From: Massospora cicadina
Lineage: Eukaryota; Entomophthoromycota; Entomophthoromycetes; Entomophthorales; Entomophthoraceae
Direction: 5' to 3'
DNA length: 64,000 bases
NCBI GenBank assembly: GCA_022478985.1
Contig: JAKSZP010000121.1
Location: 124,001-188,000, forward strand
The translations under genes and the position numbers were made by a program. The notes beneath the pieces are model-generated. The model was not told the origin of the DNA. It searched no databases and saw only the letters and a program-made list of their open reading frames with translations. Below, piece by piece: positions 10,195-20,354 of this stretch; within the stretch, counting starts at the first letter, position 1, and each line of letters begins with the position of its first letter.

Positions 10195-11875
10195 GCAAAA
10201 AAAAAATTTATTAATTTCATAATTAAATAGTTTATATGTAACAAGTAAAAATCTTATATGTTTTTGATGGTAATCAGTATAATGTTATGTCTGAGCAGTT
10301 AGATTTTTGTTTGATTAATATTTTAAATAGTTTTGTTAAGTGGTTAGTGGTCATTTAGAGAATTAGCAAGTTAATCTAAATCAAAACTTTGAATCAAGAA
10401 CCTAATTGATTTAAAAAATACCTTCTCTAGAATAGTTTGCTTAACTTTTGGCTCTAAATTTATAATTTTTAGAAAGGTTAAATTGAACTATGAAACAATC
10501 ACCTTTATTCTATATATAATAATAAAAGCAATATGGCTGTGTATTCTTGTGCATGATGCTCAGTAAAACTATGGGGTGTAGATTTTGAAACTTTGGATAT
10601 AAGTGGACAAGATGGGTGTCTGTGTGAACCTTAAAGCCAGATTTTTTATTACATAATAAATAAAAAGTTTCATATATAAGAAGTAAAATTTTTATATTTT
10701 TTATAGAAATTGTTATATTGTTATGGTTGAGAAGTTTGATATTTTGTTAATTTGATTGTTTAAATGGTTTTGGCAAGTAGTTTGAAGTTTTGGGTATAAT
10801 TAATAAGTTTGAAGTTTTAGAGAGCAGTTAGTGATTAGTAAATCAATATTTTAATTAGGTTTGGCAAGTTGTTTGTGGTTTTGTTCATTAGTTGATTTAA
10901 AAGATTAAAAATTGGTTTTATCTGTTTAGTAATTGGAAAATTTAGGTTAATCTGATGGGCTCAATAGTTTCAGATCAGTGATTGATAGTATAAAAATTTG
11001 GGAGGATTAACAAATTTTGCTAAGTAGTTAGAGATTGGAATATTGATAGTTTTAATAGCTTTTGAACTTATTAATGGCTATCTACCAATATATAAACTAA
11101 CACAATTTAGATCCATCCGTTAAGTTATAAATATAATAAAGCACAGGTATTCTACTAGCTTAATTATATATAAACAAACAGTTAACCTAAAAGTTAAAAA
11201 TCAAACTTTTCATAATTTTTTAATGGATTATATTGTCATTGGAGATAAATAAATGTGCAAATTTCAAAGCTATAGCTAGCCTGGAAGGTAAACTTGAAAC
11301 TTTTAAATCAACTGAAATTAAACTGCTCATCTGTAACAATATACCAAATACTATAAAAACATATAGCTTTTTTACTTCTTACATATAAAAATTTATATTT
11401 TATTATAATATTAAAAATCTGGCTTTGAGGTTCAAATGGATCCCTTCTCATCCATCTATATCCAAATTTTCAAGACTCTACTTGCTGTAGTTTTGTCTGG
11501 GAATCATGCACACATACACACATACACACATACACACTTACTATTATTTATATAGATAAAGTGATTACACCAGGATTTGAACAACTGTCCTTTTTAACAT
11601 TTATTTTTAGAAAAAAGATGAGCAAATTATGCTAGATGAGGTGTTTTTTAAAATTAATCGGACTTTTGATTCAAAGTTTTAATTTAGATTAATTTTTAAT
11701 TATCCAAATGACCACTAAACACTTAACAAAACCATTTAAAATATTAAAATAACTGAATTCTGACCGCTCAGCTATAACCATATACTGAAAACTATCAAAT
11801 TAAATAGAATTTTCACTTACAACATATAAAACTTTTTATTTTAAAAATAAAAATTAACTTTTTTGATGGATTATT
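10195..11875. repeat. Long AT-rich inverted (foldback) repeat
   Basis: Two arms of roughly 800 bp mirror each other about position 11035. Matched landmarks: GTTAAGTGGTTAGTGGTCA (10338) with the complement of TGACCACTAAACACTTAAC (11713), and AAAGCCAGATTTTT (10633) with AAAAATCTGGCTTT (11414). Each arm contains repeated sub-units: the 10250-10360 segment recurs at 10690-10800 and, beyond LINE L-B, at 24520-24630. Arms are diverged (roughly 70-80% by eye). No coding frame is seen. Short segments such as TCTATATATAATAATAAAAG (10502) resemble termini reported for Helitron-like elements, but this is only a resemblance. Confidence 0.6.
11509..11537. repeat. CACACATA microsatellite
   Basis: About 3.5 units of an 8-base CACACATA-type repeat inside the right arm of the foldback repeat. 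The matching place in the left arm (about 10540-10560) is not expanded. Confidence 0.85.
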
Positions 11876-12035
11876 TTATTGTCATCCAAGACTAATATCT
11901 GTGCAATGCTTTATAATTTTTTTATGACAATAATTATCTGAAATAGAGCTTGTAAGATCTGATTGCAGACAGAGGTGACAGTGAGTTTATCAAAAGAGTA
12001 TAAAAAATATAAATATTTTTTATCACTATTTTTAT

Positions 12036-12319
12036 AATTTATGCTCCAAACTAACCTGAGACATTGCTATATAATCACATATATATATATTAAGAATTAT
12101 AGTATATTAATATAATATATTTTCTAACACTAACCCTAACTGAATATACTCATATATAAATAATATAGATATTTTTTCTTAATATTATTTAATAATATAT
12201 GCTCAAACTAACTTGGGACAATGCTATATATTTACTTAAATAAAAAATTATAATATAATATATACTTATATATAGATAATAAATTTATTGTTTTTCCTAT
12301 ATTATTTTTATAATGTATG
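12036..12319. repeat. AT-rich tandem unit of about 130-155 bp
   Basis: Units carry the core CAAACTAACCTGGGACAATGC and neighbours such as TATAATNTATGC and ATATACTTATATATA. Copies start near 12041, 12192 and 12309. The third is split by L-B and resumes at 24132. Further copies lie near 61339 and 61502 (the latter split by L-E and resuming at 63489). The row is thus an old tandem array cut up by later insertions. Confidence 0.65.
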
Positions 12320-12417
12320 TACTTTTTTTTTTTTCTCGTTGCAAACACTTTTGCAACCTATTCAATTCAAGACTGAATCTAGTTTGATAATCTCATAGAG
12401 GAGATTAGTCTGCGCCC

Positions 12418-12476
12418 ATGTCAGGGAGCAGTTGGGCAAGCAAGGTAAGAGGAGCAGGTGGAAGGCCCGCAGCCTC
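12418..12476 (+). pseudogene. First codons of L-B ORF1, cut by L-A
   Basis: ATG at 12418 opens MSGSSWASKVRGAGGRPAA. The same start occurs in L-C (52570) and L-D (63601). The frame is interrupted after about 19 codons by L-A and continues at 18987. A SINE-like reading of this isolated LINE 5' end was considered and dropped because the rest of the element continues beyond L-A. Confidence 0.8.
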
Positions 12477-12538
12477 TTTTGTTTTTTTTTAGTACTAGAT
12501 GGTCCCAACCCAAGGGGGATTCATCAATGTTTATTGAA

Positions 12539-15500
12539 TTACGCCTGGGCTCCTAAGAGCCTGAGGCGAGGGAAGGGGAGGGAGGAGGCATCGAGAAAGG
12601 GAGGGGGGTTTGCGCGCCAGAGCCGTGCTGCAGTGACAACTGAGCGGGGGAGGGTTGGCGACATAGTGCAGACCTTCAGGGCCATCTCAAAGTGTACCTG
12701 AAAGTGGGTGATCATGTGTGGAAGGGTCCACACCTGCTGGTCAAAGGCAGCACGAAGGAAGGAGTTATGGATGGTCCAGATGGCTGTGGCATAGGCGAGG
12801 ACATGGAGGGGTCGGTGGCAACTAGGCAATGTCTGCTCAAACATGAGGTCTTGCACAGGGTGTCAGACCAGGGCTGAGCATGGAGGAGCGCGCGGGCCTT
12901 TGGCCAAAATGCGGCGACACCTGGACAGGTGAAAAAACGATGGAGGTGGGAGTCAATAGGCTCCACACAGCGGGGGCAGCTTTGGTGCTGGAAGGTAGGG
13001 CCAGTCCGGTCCCCTGTCCTGTATGAACAGTGGAGCACTCTCCATAAGGTGTTGGACACCTTTGCTGACAGGATGGGGTGATAGACGTCCTTCCACAATT
13101 CCTTAAGGTCAAATCTCACGGAGGGAGGGAGGAGCTCAAGGAGTCTTGGGCGGATGGGAGGACGATCTTGGGGGTTGAGGCGAGTTGTGACAACTTGTCC
13201 ATTGTGCACAATTGCATGGCGACGTGGGCTGAGGCCAGGGCCTTCCCTTCTGTATGGGAAGGCATGGTGGATCCGCGCGCCTACTCTTTTCAGGGCAAGG
13301 AGTGCCTGGTTCCAGTATGGGGATGATGATGGTTTTAGGCGATGGCCTGGGTGGTTTGTGAGCCACTCCCTAATGAGGTCAGAGATGCTCTAGGAAGACC
13401 CAGAGCTGCTGACACTGACTGGCGGAGGGCGGGCGCCCATTGGGGCATGGGGGTCGCGTCCCAGCAGACAATCGGCCATAGGAACTTCAGGAATATTGTG
13501 GTGGCGTGGGATCGCGTGTCCAGAAGCCCTAGGCCCCCTTCATTGCAGGGTCAGGCAATGGTTGAGAGGGCCATTGGTGGATGGTTTGAGCCCCAGATCC
13601 AACAGCGGAGGAGTACATTGAGCCGCGTATAAAAGGCATCTGTGAATGGGCAGACGTGCGCTAGGAACCAGACTTTGGAGAGAAGGAACACATTGGCCAT
13701 CAGAGCTCGACCCTGGGGGTGATGTGCCGCCGGTTCCAGCTGGCAATCCTGGAGTTAACTGCTGCAAGGAGCAAGTCCTCATTGTCTTTTAGCGCAACTC
13801 CTTGTTGGTTGGTGAGAACGCCCAGGTGACGGAAGGTACCGCGCTCAGGTTCAATATCAAATGGTGGGGGGAAGGTGGGGGAGCCGACCTGTACAACTGT
13901 TGTCTTGGAGGTGTTGACCATGGCGTTGGACGCCTTGGTGTACCTCTCAATGGTCACAGCAGCGAGGGCAACATCCCCAGGGCAGCCAAATGCAATGGCA
14001 GTGTCATCTGCAAATGCCATGGTGCGTGTGGGGGCTTTGCCTGGGACCAGAATCCCTGTTAGCTTGTCCTGTAAGGAGGCCAAGAGGGGGTCAAGGGTGA
14101 TGTTAAAAAGGATAGGGCTCAGGGGGTCCCCTTGCCAGAGACCTTGTCCAACCGGTACTGCCACTGTAAAACCCATTGGCGCCAGGACTCTGGTGTGGAG
14201 CTGGTCATAGAGCGCTGATATCCAGCGCCTAGCTGCGGGTGGGAGATGGAAGCGGGCCAGGGAAGCATCGATATACTTCCAGGCTACCCGATCATATGCT
14301 TTCTCCATATCCAGAAGAGCCACAAAGCCATTCACCTTATGAGAGTTAGCAGTCAAAGTCACGTGAAGGTCATTATAGTTGTCCCATAACGACCTCCCCG
14401 GAATAAAACCGTACTGGGATGGGGAGAGGCGAGGTGACACCCATTTGGTGATGCGGTTGGCCAGAAGCTTCGTGAAGAGCTTGTGGTCTGTGTTGATCAA
14501 CGCTATGGGGCGCCAGTTCGCCAGGTTCTCACGGTCTGACTTCTTGTGAATGAGGGTCGTGATTGAGCCTCTGGAGTCGGGGAGGACCTCGCCATTCACC
14601 AAGAGTGCAGCGAAGAGGTCGCGGAGGGTTCTGGCTATCACTGCAGGTTTCAGAAGGTACACCTCAAAGGGTATTCCGTCTGGACCTGGGGCTTTAAGCC
14701 GTGAGGATTTCAGAAGGTTTTCCATCACCTCCTGGATGGAAATAGGCGCCAGTAGAGCCTCATCAGCCCGTGGGTCAATGGGCGGCTCTGGAGCCCGCCA
14801 CAGGAAGTCTTGGATGTCCGATGGGTCCACCTGGGTGGCATGGAAGAGGCTGGAGTAAAAGCGGTGTAGTTCCTGCGTGATTTCCTCCTTATCTGAAGTG
14901 GTTGTAGTGCCAATCTTCAGTGCAGTAATATCCTGCGCTGTTGACAGGGCTTTCTGTTTCTGAAAGAAGAAGCGGGTGGGGCGTTCCCATTGAGCATAGT
15001 AACGAGATGTTGTAAAGTTTGCTGCCCGTTCTTCCTGCAGTGTGAGCTCCAAGCGGAGTGCTTCCTGCGCCGCTTCCCAGTCTTCCAATCATCTGGGAGA
15101 GGGCGAAGGCTGGCAGTTTCGCTCTAGATGTCTGATTCTGGCTTCCGCCCTTTTGACTCTGGCGCGAGCTGCAGTCATCTGGGCTTTGGCACAGTTGTAA
15201 GCAACGCGGGTGATGCCCTCCTTGGTCACCGCCCATCTAGCCTTGTGGTCAAGCAGGTGGGGTGGGGGGAGGTGAGAGTCTCCCGGATGGTCATAGACAG
15301 CTTCTCCTTAGCGAAGGGGTTGTTGAGAAGAGCTGGGGCAACCCTAGGCCAGAACCTACGCGACGGTCTAAGTGTGGTGGTGAGGACAACGGTGAGTGAC
15401 TTGTGATCACTCAGATGGTTGTCACGAGAGATGGGAGAGGAGACGCGGCCAATTAGCAGGGGGCCAATCAGTGCCATATCTATGCGTGACGCTGACTGGA

Positions 15501-16084
15501 AAGTTTCTCCTTCATACTGGATCCTAGTCATGCAACCTAGGCCTGACGCGGAGGGTGGAAGCGCATCTATAAAGCCACTCAGGCGAAGGAAATCCTGGAG
15601 GCGACTTGATACAGGGCGTTCCTTTGCTGCAGGGGGGGTAAGAGTCACGGACGCGACTTATGGTTGTGTTGAAATCTCCTAAGAGGACTGTATTCCGTGG
15701 GAGATTGAGTTGGAGGAGCTCTTTCAAGAGCCGATTTTGCTCCTGACCTGCATTAGGCAGGTAGATGCTTGCAGCGAAGAAGGAGAAGTCAGGAGTGGTG
15801 AGTTTGGCCAGTATGAGGCGGCCACCTAGATATTGTGAAAAAGAATGGGTTTTAACCCGGGGATTCAAAACAATAAGGGCGGCATGGTTTGTCCAGAAGG
15901 AGTTGCCTCCAAACTGTTCATTCCATGCAGATTGTTCGTGGGGGAGGATATGGGGCTCCTGGACAGCAGCGATGTCAATTTGTGCTGACCTGAAGTTTCG
16001 GAGGAGGCGGGCTCTCCGCTTAAAGTCCCGCAACCCATTTGCGTTTATGGATTGCAGGGCCAAGGTGCTGCCATGGGGACTCAT
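12539..16084 (-). pseudogene. L-A ORF2: APE endonuclease, reverse transcriptase, zinc finger
   Basis: About 1180 codons. N-terminal endonuclease/phosphatase fold: SINANGL, AVQEPH, LLGDFNTTIS (16050-15660), then SRIDMALIG and LSDHKSL (about 15485-15400). RT: LKAPGPDGIP, NWRPIALINTD, QYGFIPGRS, DMEKAYDRV, QGDPLSPILF, FADDTAI (14700-14000), with the FADD catalytic pair intact. C-terminal zinc-binding region CPRCVEPIDSHLHRFFTC (about 12980-12920). No RNase H domain is seen. Frameshifts map to a C7 run (15642), a C6 run (about 15270), a C5 run (about 13713) and a C4 run near 12810. A TGA stands at 15091-15089. Together the domains nick the target and copy the LINE RNA into it. Confidence 0.9.
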
Positions 16085-17689
16085 AGCTGTTCCCCTCCAT
16101 GTCCTGGGGGGTTGTCAGCGCTTAAACCTGCTGCTGTGAGGCGGCTAGTTTTGAGTCCTTTAGCTTGACTATTAGCTGCAATCCGTGAGGAGCGTCGAGG
16201 GTTCTGAGGGGAAGGAGAGGGTGGGGGGGGCGGAGGACCCAGTAAGCCAGCCTAGGATGCTGCCCCGCTCCGTTGCAGGGGAAGGACCTGAGGGTGCTCA
16301 ATGGTGACCTCCGCGGTGTCCCCATTTGATGAGTCTGAGTCCATATTCACTTCCTCCAACACTTCAAAGGATCCGCGCGAAATGGACTGTGGGGTTGGGG
16401 TAGGACTCTTTGAGATGGCACTTCTACCGCAGGCCGCGAGTTGCCAGTCCATGCTGGTGGGCATAGCTCCATTGGGAGCTGAGGGCTGATGCGATAAATC
16501 GCTGGTGGAGGTTGGTGGGGGTGCCGCGGAGCCCTGAGTGGGGGTGGCTGACGAGGGGCACCCTGTGGGAGATGCCTTGCGCTTGGTGAGAGAGGGAGTT
16601 GACTCTGGGAGATTGGAGGGGGTGCCCATTGGAAGGGGTGCATGAGCGCGAAGGTATCCCACACCAATAGTGGGGTTAGCTGTTTCAACTGCTAGGCGTA
16701 AGGCCTCAGGGGACAGGTCTTGAACGGGAACCCATTGTGTGGGTTGTGGAATTGCTGCTGCAGCCATGTGGGATCGTTTTTGGCCTGGTTTAGGCCCCTG
16801 GGTGGTGGCTAAGAGGGCTTGTTTTCGAGCTGTGCAGCCACTATACAAGTGTCCAAGGGCGTTACACCATGAACACCGGGGGCGCGCCTGATCAGGGTCG
16901 ACAAAAAAGATCTCAGGGCATGCCCCAACTACCGCCACACGAGGAATAACCTCAATGTTACGGGATACAGTGGGGAAGGGGATGAACGACGCCCTAGCAG
17001 TGCGAGCTCTTTGAGTGGGAGCATAGTAAGAGGGGACGCTAAAGTCCACTGAAAGAACAGACCCAAACTCCATTAAACCACGATGGAGTGCCAGTTTAAG
17101 AGACTCAGGATCAACAGTCGTTGGTAGGTTGGAAAAAGTAACTCATGAAATTTTCTCAGGTGAGAGCGTGTGCGGGAGATGCGAAGAGATCCGCTTGGAA
17201 TAATGACCTGGAGGGTGGCAGCATGGTCAGCAAGGGCAGCTTCAGTGAAGCCCACATCGATGTAGTGGCCCTCCACTGATTCATGGATGGTGGTGTTAAT
17301 AGGGAATGTCTCCGCAATCGCTGCAAAGTATGAGAAGTAATCCTCTGTATAGAATTCAACAGGGTTATGCCCATAAAAAAGGCGAATTGCGTGGGAGAGG
17401 GTTGAGCGAGGTAGAGCTTTTTGCGCTCTAGTTTCGGCCCATTTCTTCTTAACATCAGCAATAAACGCCACTTCACGGGGATCAGCTTTGGGTAGCGTTG
17501 GTGCCAGAGGTTTTTGCCACGCCCCAGTGGCTCCTTTGGTATGTTTGTGTTTGCTTTGGGCTGCAATTGCAGGTTGAGTGTGAGCTGGTGGTTTGGACAA
17601 GTTTGCGGAGTTCCCTTGTTTCTGGTATGTTACAGCAGTTGCTGGCGTCATATTAAATTGAGGGGCGGTTTGTTGGGCCTCGCTAAATT

Positions 17690-18460
17690 GGGGAGGCCCA
17701 TCCAGATTGGAATTAACTCCAGCCAGTTGGGAGGAGGGAGATGTTTCATCACCATCCCAATCTATTTGGGTAAATTCAGCCCGAGTATTTGCTGTGATTT
17801 CGTGGGCAAAACTCACTGGCTGATTGGTGAATTGGTCATTTTCAGCATATTGAGATAAAGTGCCGACTTGAGAAGTGCCGATTATGGGGTTTAAATGGGA
17901 CGGGTGAGAATGGAACTGGTGTGAAGTTCCAAAATCTGAACCATTTAAATCCCCATTGGGAAAAGTAGATTGTCCCAATTTGGTGCTTAGTGAACCAGAA
18001 TGTGCGGCTAATCCAACCTTACATCCGAGGGTTTGGGGGCCAGGTGATTGTTGGGCCTCGCTAAATTGGGGAGTCCCATCCAGATTGGAATTAACTCCAG
18101 CCAATTGGGAGGAGGGAGATGTTTCATCACCATCCCAATCTATTTGGGTAAATTCAGCCCGAGTATTTTCTGTGATTTCGTGGGCAAAACTCATTAGCTG
18201 ATTAGTGAATTGGTCGTTTTCAGCATATTGCGATAAAGTGCCGACTTGAGAAGTGCCAATTACGGGGTTTGAATGGGATGGGTGAGATTGGAACTGGTGT
18301 GAAGTTCCAAAATCCGAACCATTTGAATCCTCATTGGGAAGAGTAGATTGTCCCAATTTGGTGCTTAGTGAACCAGAATGTGCGGCTAATCCAACCTTAC
18401 ATTTGAGGATTTGGGGGCCAGGTAGCTGGGTATCGCCCCTCATGGAGGGAGCCAGAAACA
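17690..18460 (-). repeat. Tandem repeat of about 390 bp in L-A ORF1
   Basis: The segments at about 17680-18050 and 18060-18425 repeat nearly word for word, for example CAGAATGTGCGGCTAATCC at 17996 and 18373, and ACCATCCCAATCTATTTGGG in each. The unit preserves the reading frame, so ORF1 gained a duplicated disordered segment of about 125-130 residues. Confidence 0.85.
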
Positions 18461-18575
18461 CGGCGTCAGCAATAATAGATGAAGCTGAATTAGCTGACAC
18501 AATGGGGGAGGTGAATGTCTGGATGGGCTGAGTTGCATTCAACTGAGCAGATGCCATTAAAACAGCGTGGGTGAT

Positions 18576-18603
18576 CTAGTACTAAAAAAACTAGTACTAA
18601 AAA
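18576..18603. mobile_element. LINE tail micro-insertion with 17-bp TSD
   Basis: Two copies of CTAGTACTAAAAAAA, the 3' terminus of L-A-type elements, sit between direct copies of AAAACAGCGTGGGTGAT (18559-18575 and 18604-18620). This is what target-primed reverse transcription would leave if it stopped within the tail. It adds 45 bp and an in-frame stop to L-A ORF1. Confidence 0.85.
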
Positions 18604-18986
18604 AAAACAGCGTGGGTGATGGCCTCCTTGGTTGGAGGGGGCCCAGCGGGTTGGTGGGAGGCAGCACACACAGAGCTGTTAGGCGTGCAGGTTGCAGAAG
18701 TGCGATCAGGTGAACTGGCGCTAGTTGGAGCAGCTCCAGGTTGGGGGGTGGTGCCTGCTTTCATGGCTGAAGCTTGAGAGCGGGTGATTCTGGTTGACCC
18801 TGAGGTGGGTAACCGAGGGTTGCTTCGTTTGGGGGTGGTGCTGGCTCGTTTGGCATAGCCTGCGGGTTCTTTTGCGGGGTTTCCCGCCATATTTGCTAAT
18901 AGTTTTCGTAAATCTCTTTAGTGGAGCTAAATTTCAGGCTGAATTGATTTTGAAAAGTGATGCTTAGCAGAAAGAGATGAAGGATT

Positions 18987-20354
18987 GCAGCCTCCAACGT
19001 TTGAAAACGCCCCTGGAGAATCCAGCGGAATAGACAAAAATCTTAAAAAACTGGCAGTCACGATTTCCCTGGAGATACTCACGTGGCAAGCATGATGCAA
19101 CCAGTACATCAACACGCCACACTCCCAACCACTTTCATCAGTGGAATTTGGAGTCCGCATGTATCTGGACATCCAAAAGACAGCCTTATGGGAAAAATTT
19201 TGTGAAGATGTACATAAAATTTTCCTGACCGCGGTGTACGTTGCACCTCACTCCATGTCATGCGGTTGGTTGGACCTAGGTTTTAAAAGAAAAAAGCAGC
19301 AGATGAGGCTGCAGCGGTTCACATAGTGGTCAACCTCCCCAAAGGGCAATGGGTCATTAAAACCAAACGCACCAGATGGAAAAAATAAAACCAAATTTTT
19401 TTCACATTTGACTTTTTGCCTACTACGGTAAAATGTGATATTTTGGAACAACACCTGAAAGATGGTCTCGCTGTATACAGCGAAATACAATCTTTCAAAA
19501 TGCAACGCTTCATGCTGATGCCACACCTGTGCACTGGCAAAGCCATCACAGTTCTGACCCCAACTAAAGATATTGTAAAGGACCTAACCCAGATCCCACA
19601 CTCCACTTTTATTGATATTGCAGGGCATACCACCCACCCATTCTGGGTGACCGTGGACAGCATGCCCCCCATTTGCACCCACTGTGATGCATTCAGCCAT
19701 AAGGCACACGCATTCCCCATCAAAGAGGGCATCACATTCCAAGAGCACCCCTCAGCGGCCATGGCCAATGGAGAGGTGCACTACGAACCAACTGCAAGCA
19801 CCAAGGAGGCTTTCCCATGGGGAGCACAAGGCTGCTACCTATTGGTAAAGCCTATCTCCCCACAAGAACGGAAGAAGGCCAAGCAGGCCCATAGGGCCAC
19901 GGCCAAGGAAACGGCCAAGGCCACCACCGCTATCCCACACTCACAACGCCAGGAGGACATGAAAACCTTTGTGGTGGAAGCAACTCAGGAATCCATCAAC
20001 CAATCAGATTGGGAAGCCCATGCTGAGCGAGCCACTCAATCTGAGGATCTGATGGGAGATTTGATTTCACCCAATCATTGCACCCAAGCTCCAGTTGAAA
20101 CTGACTTGGGACCTATCCCAACTGAAAATTTTTTTTGACCCACTCAACGGTGCACTGAACTCATCCGCACTGCAAAAAATTCGTCTGACATCGGGAAAAC
20201 AAAAGTGAAGGCCAAAGCCAATGCAACTCTTTCCGCAAAAATCAACAAAAACTCTGATAGCATTGCTGCTAACCCCTGCGCTGCTGTAAAAGCCCGTGGG
20301 GACTTAGAAGAGGCTGGTAGGCCCAGGGGCCCACCCCTCACACCTAAGGTGTGA
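18987..20354 (+). pseudogene. L-B ORF1, main part
   Basis: Continues the frame begun at 12418. Recognisable segments: EFGVRMYLDIQKTALWEKFC (from 19143), an RRM-like stretch to about 19400 with frame breaks, then an open part 19416-20138 with HPFWVTVDSMPPICTHCDAF. The zinc knuckle near 19675-19715 keeps CTHC but has lost its last Cys (AHAF; in L-C it is CTHCDMFGHKSRAC). A TGA at 20136-20138 is followed by 71 more open codons in the same frame, ending in TGA at 20352-20354, which overlaps the ORF2 ATG. ORF1 proteins bind the LINE RNA. Confidence 0.8.

Larger units (their letters stand above)
16252..18890 (-). pseudogene. L-A ORF1 with CCHC knuckle, broken by a 45-bp micro-insertion
   Basis: Starts MAGNPAKEPAGYAKRAS at 18890. 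A 45-bp insertion (30-bp tail motif plus duplicated target) adds a stop after 97 codons, and the original frame resumes at the MASAQLNATQ segment (18557). A T-run near 17130 loses one base. The rest runs to a stop at 16252. Around 18470-17700 two imperfect tandem repeats of about 390 bp (each with GLAAHSGSLSTKLGQST) make a low-complexity N-terminal region. A zinc knuckle CSWCNALGHLYSGC (CX2CX4HX4C) lies near 16875-16834. The protein is an RNA-binding LINE ORF1, acting in the ribonucleoprotein particle. Spacer to ORF2 is about 170 bp. Confidence 0.85.
12477..18986 (-). mobile_element. Full-length LINE L-A nested in L-B
   Basis: A 6510-bp minus-strand element flanked by GCAGCCTC at 12469-12476 and 18987-18994 (8-bp TSD). 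It has a 5' UTR of 96 bp, ORF1 (18890-16252), a spacer, ORF2 (16084-12539), and a short 3' UTR with AATAAA, ending CTAGTACT then an A-rich tail (12477-12493). It is markedly richer in GC than its surroundings and much better preserved than L-B. Apart from a tail micro-insertion in ORF1 and one TGA in ORF2, the frame breaks I could trace sit in homopolymers. It belongs to a different family from L-B. Confidence 0.93.

Noticed and set aside
11509..11537. Short tandem CACACATA repeats as a CRISPR-like array
   Set aside because: No spacers and a unit of only 8 bases; an ordinary microsatellite in a eukaryotic repeat.
15765..16139. Plus-strand open frames of 80-125 codons across 12.4-18.5 kb
   Set aside because: They mirror the well supported LINE L-A ORFs on the minus strand in a GC-richer segment.
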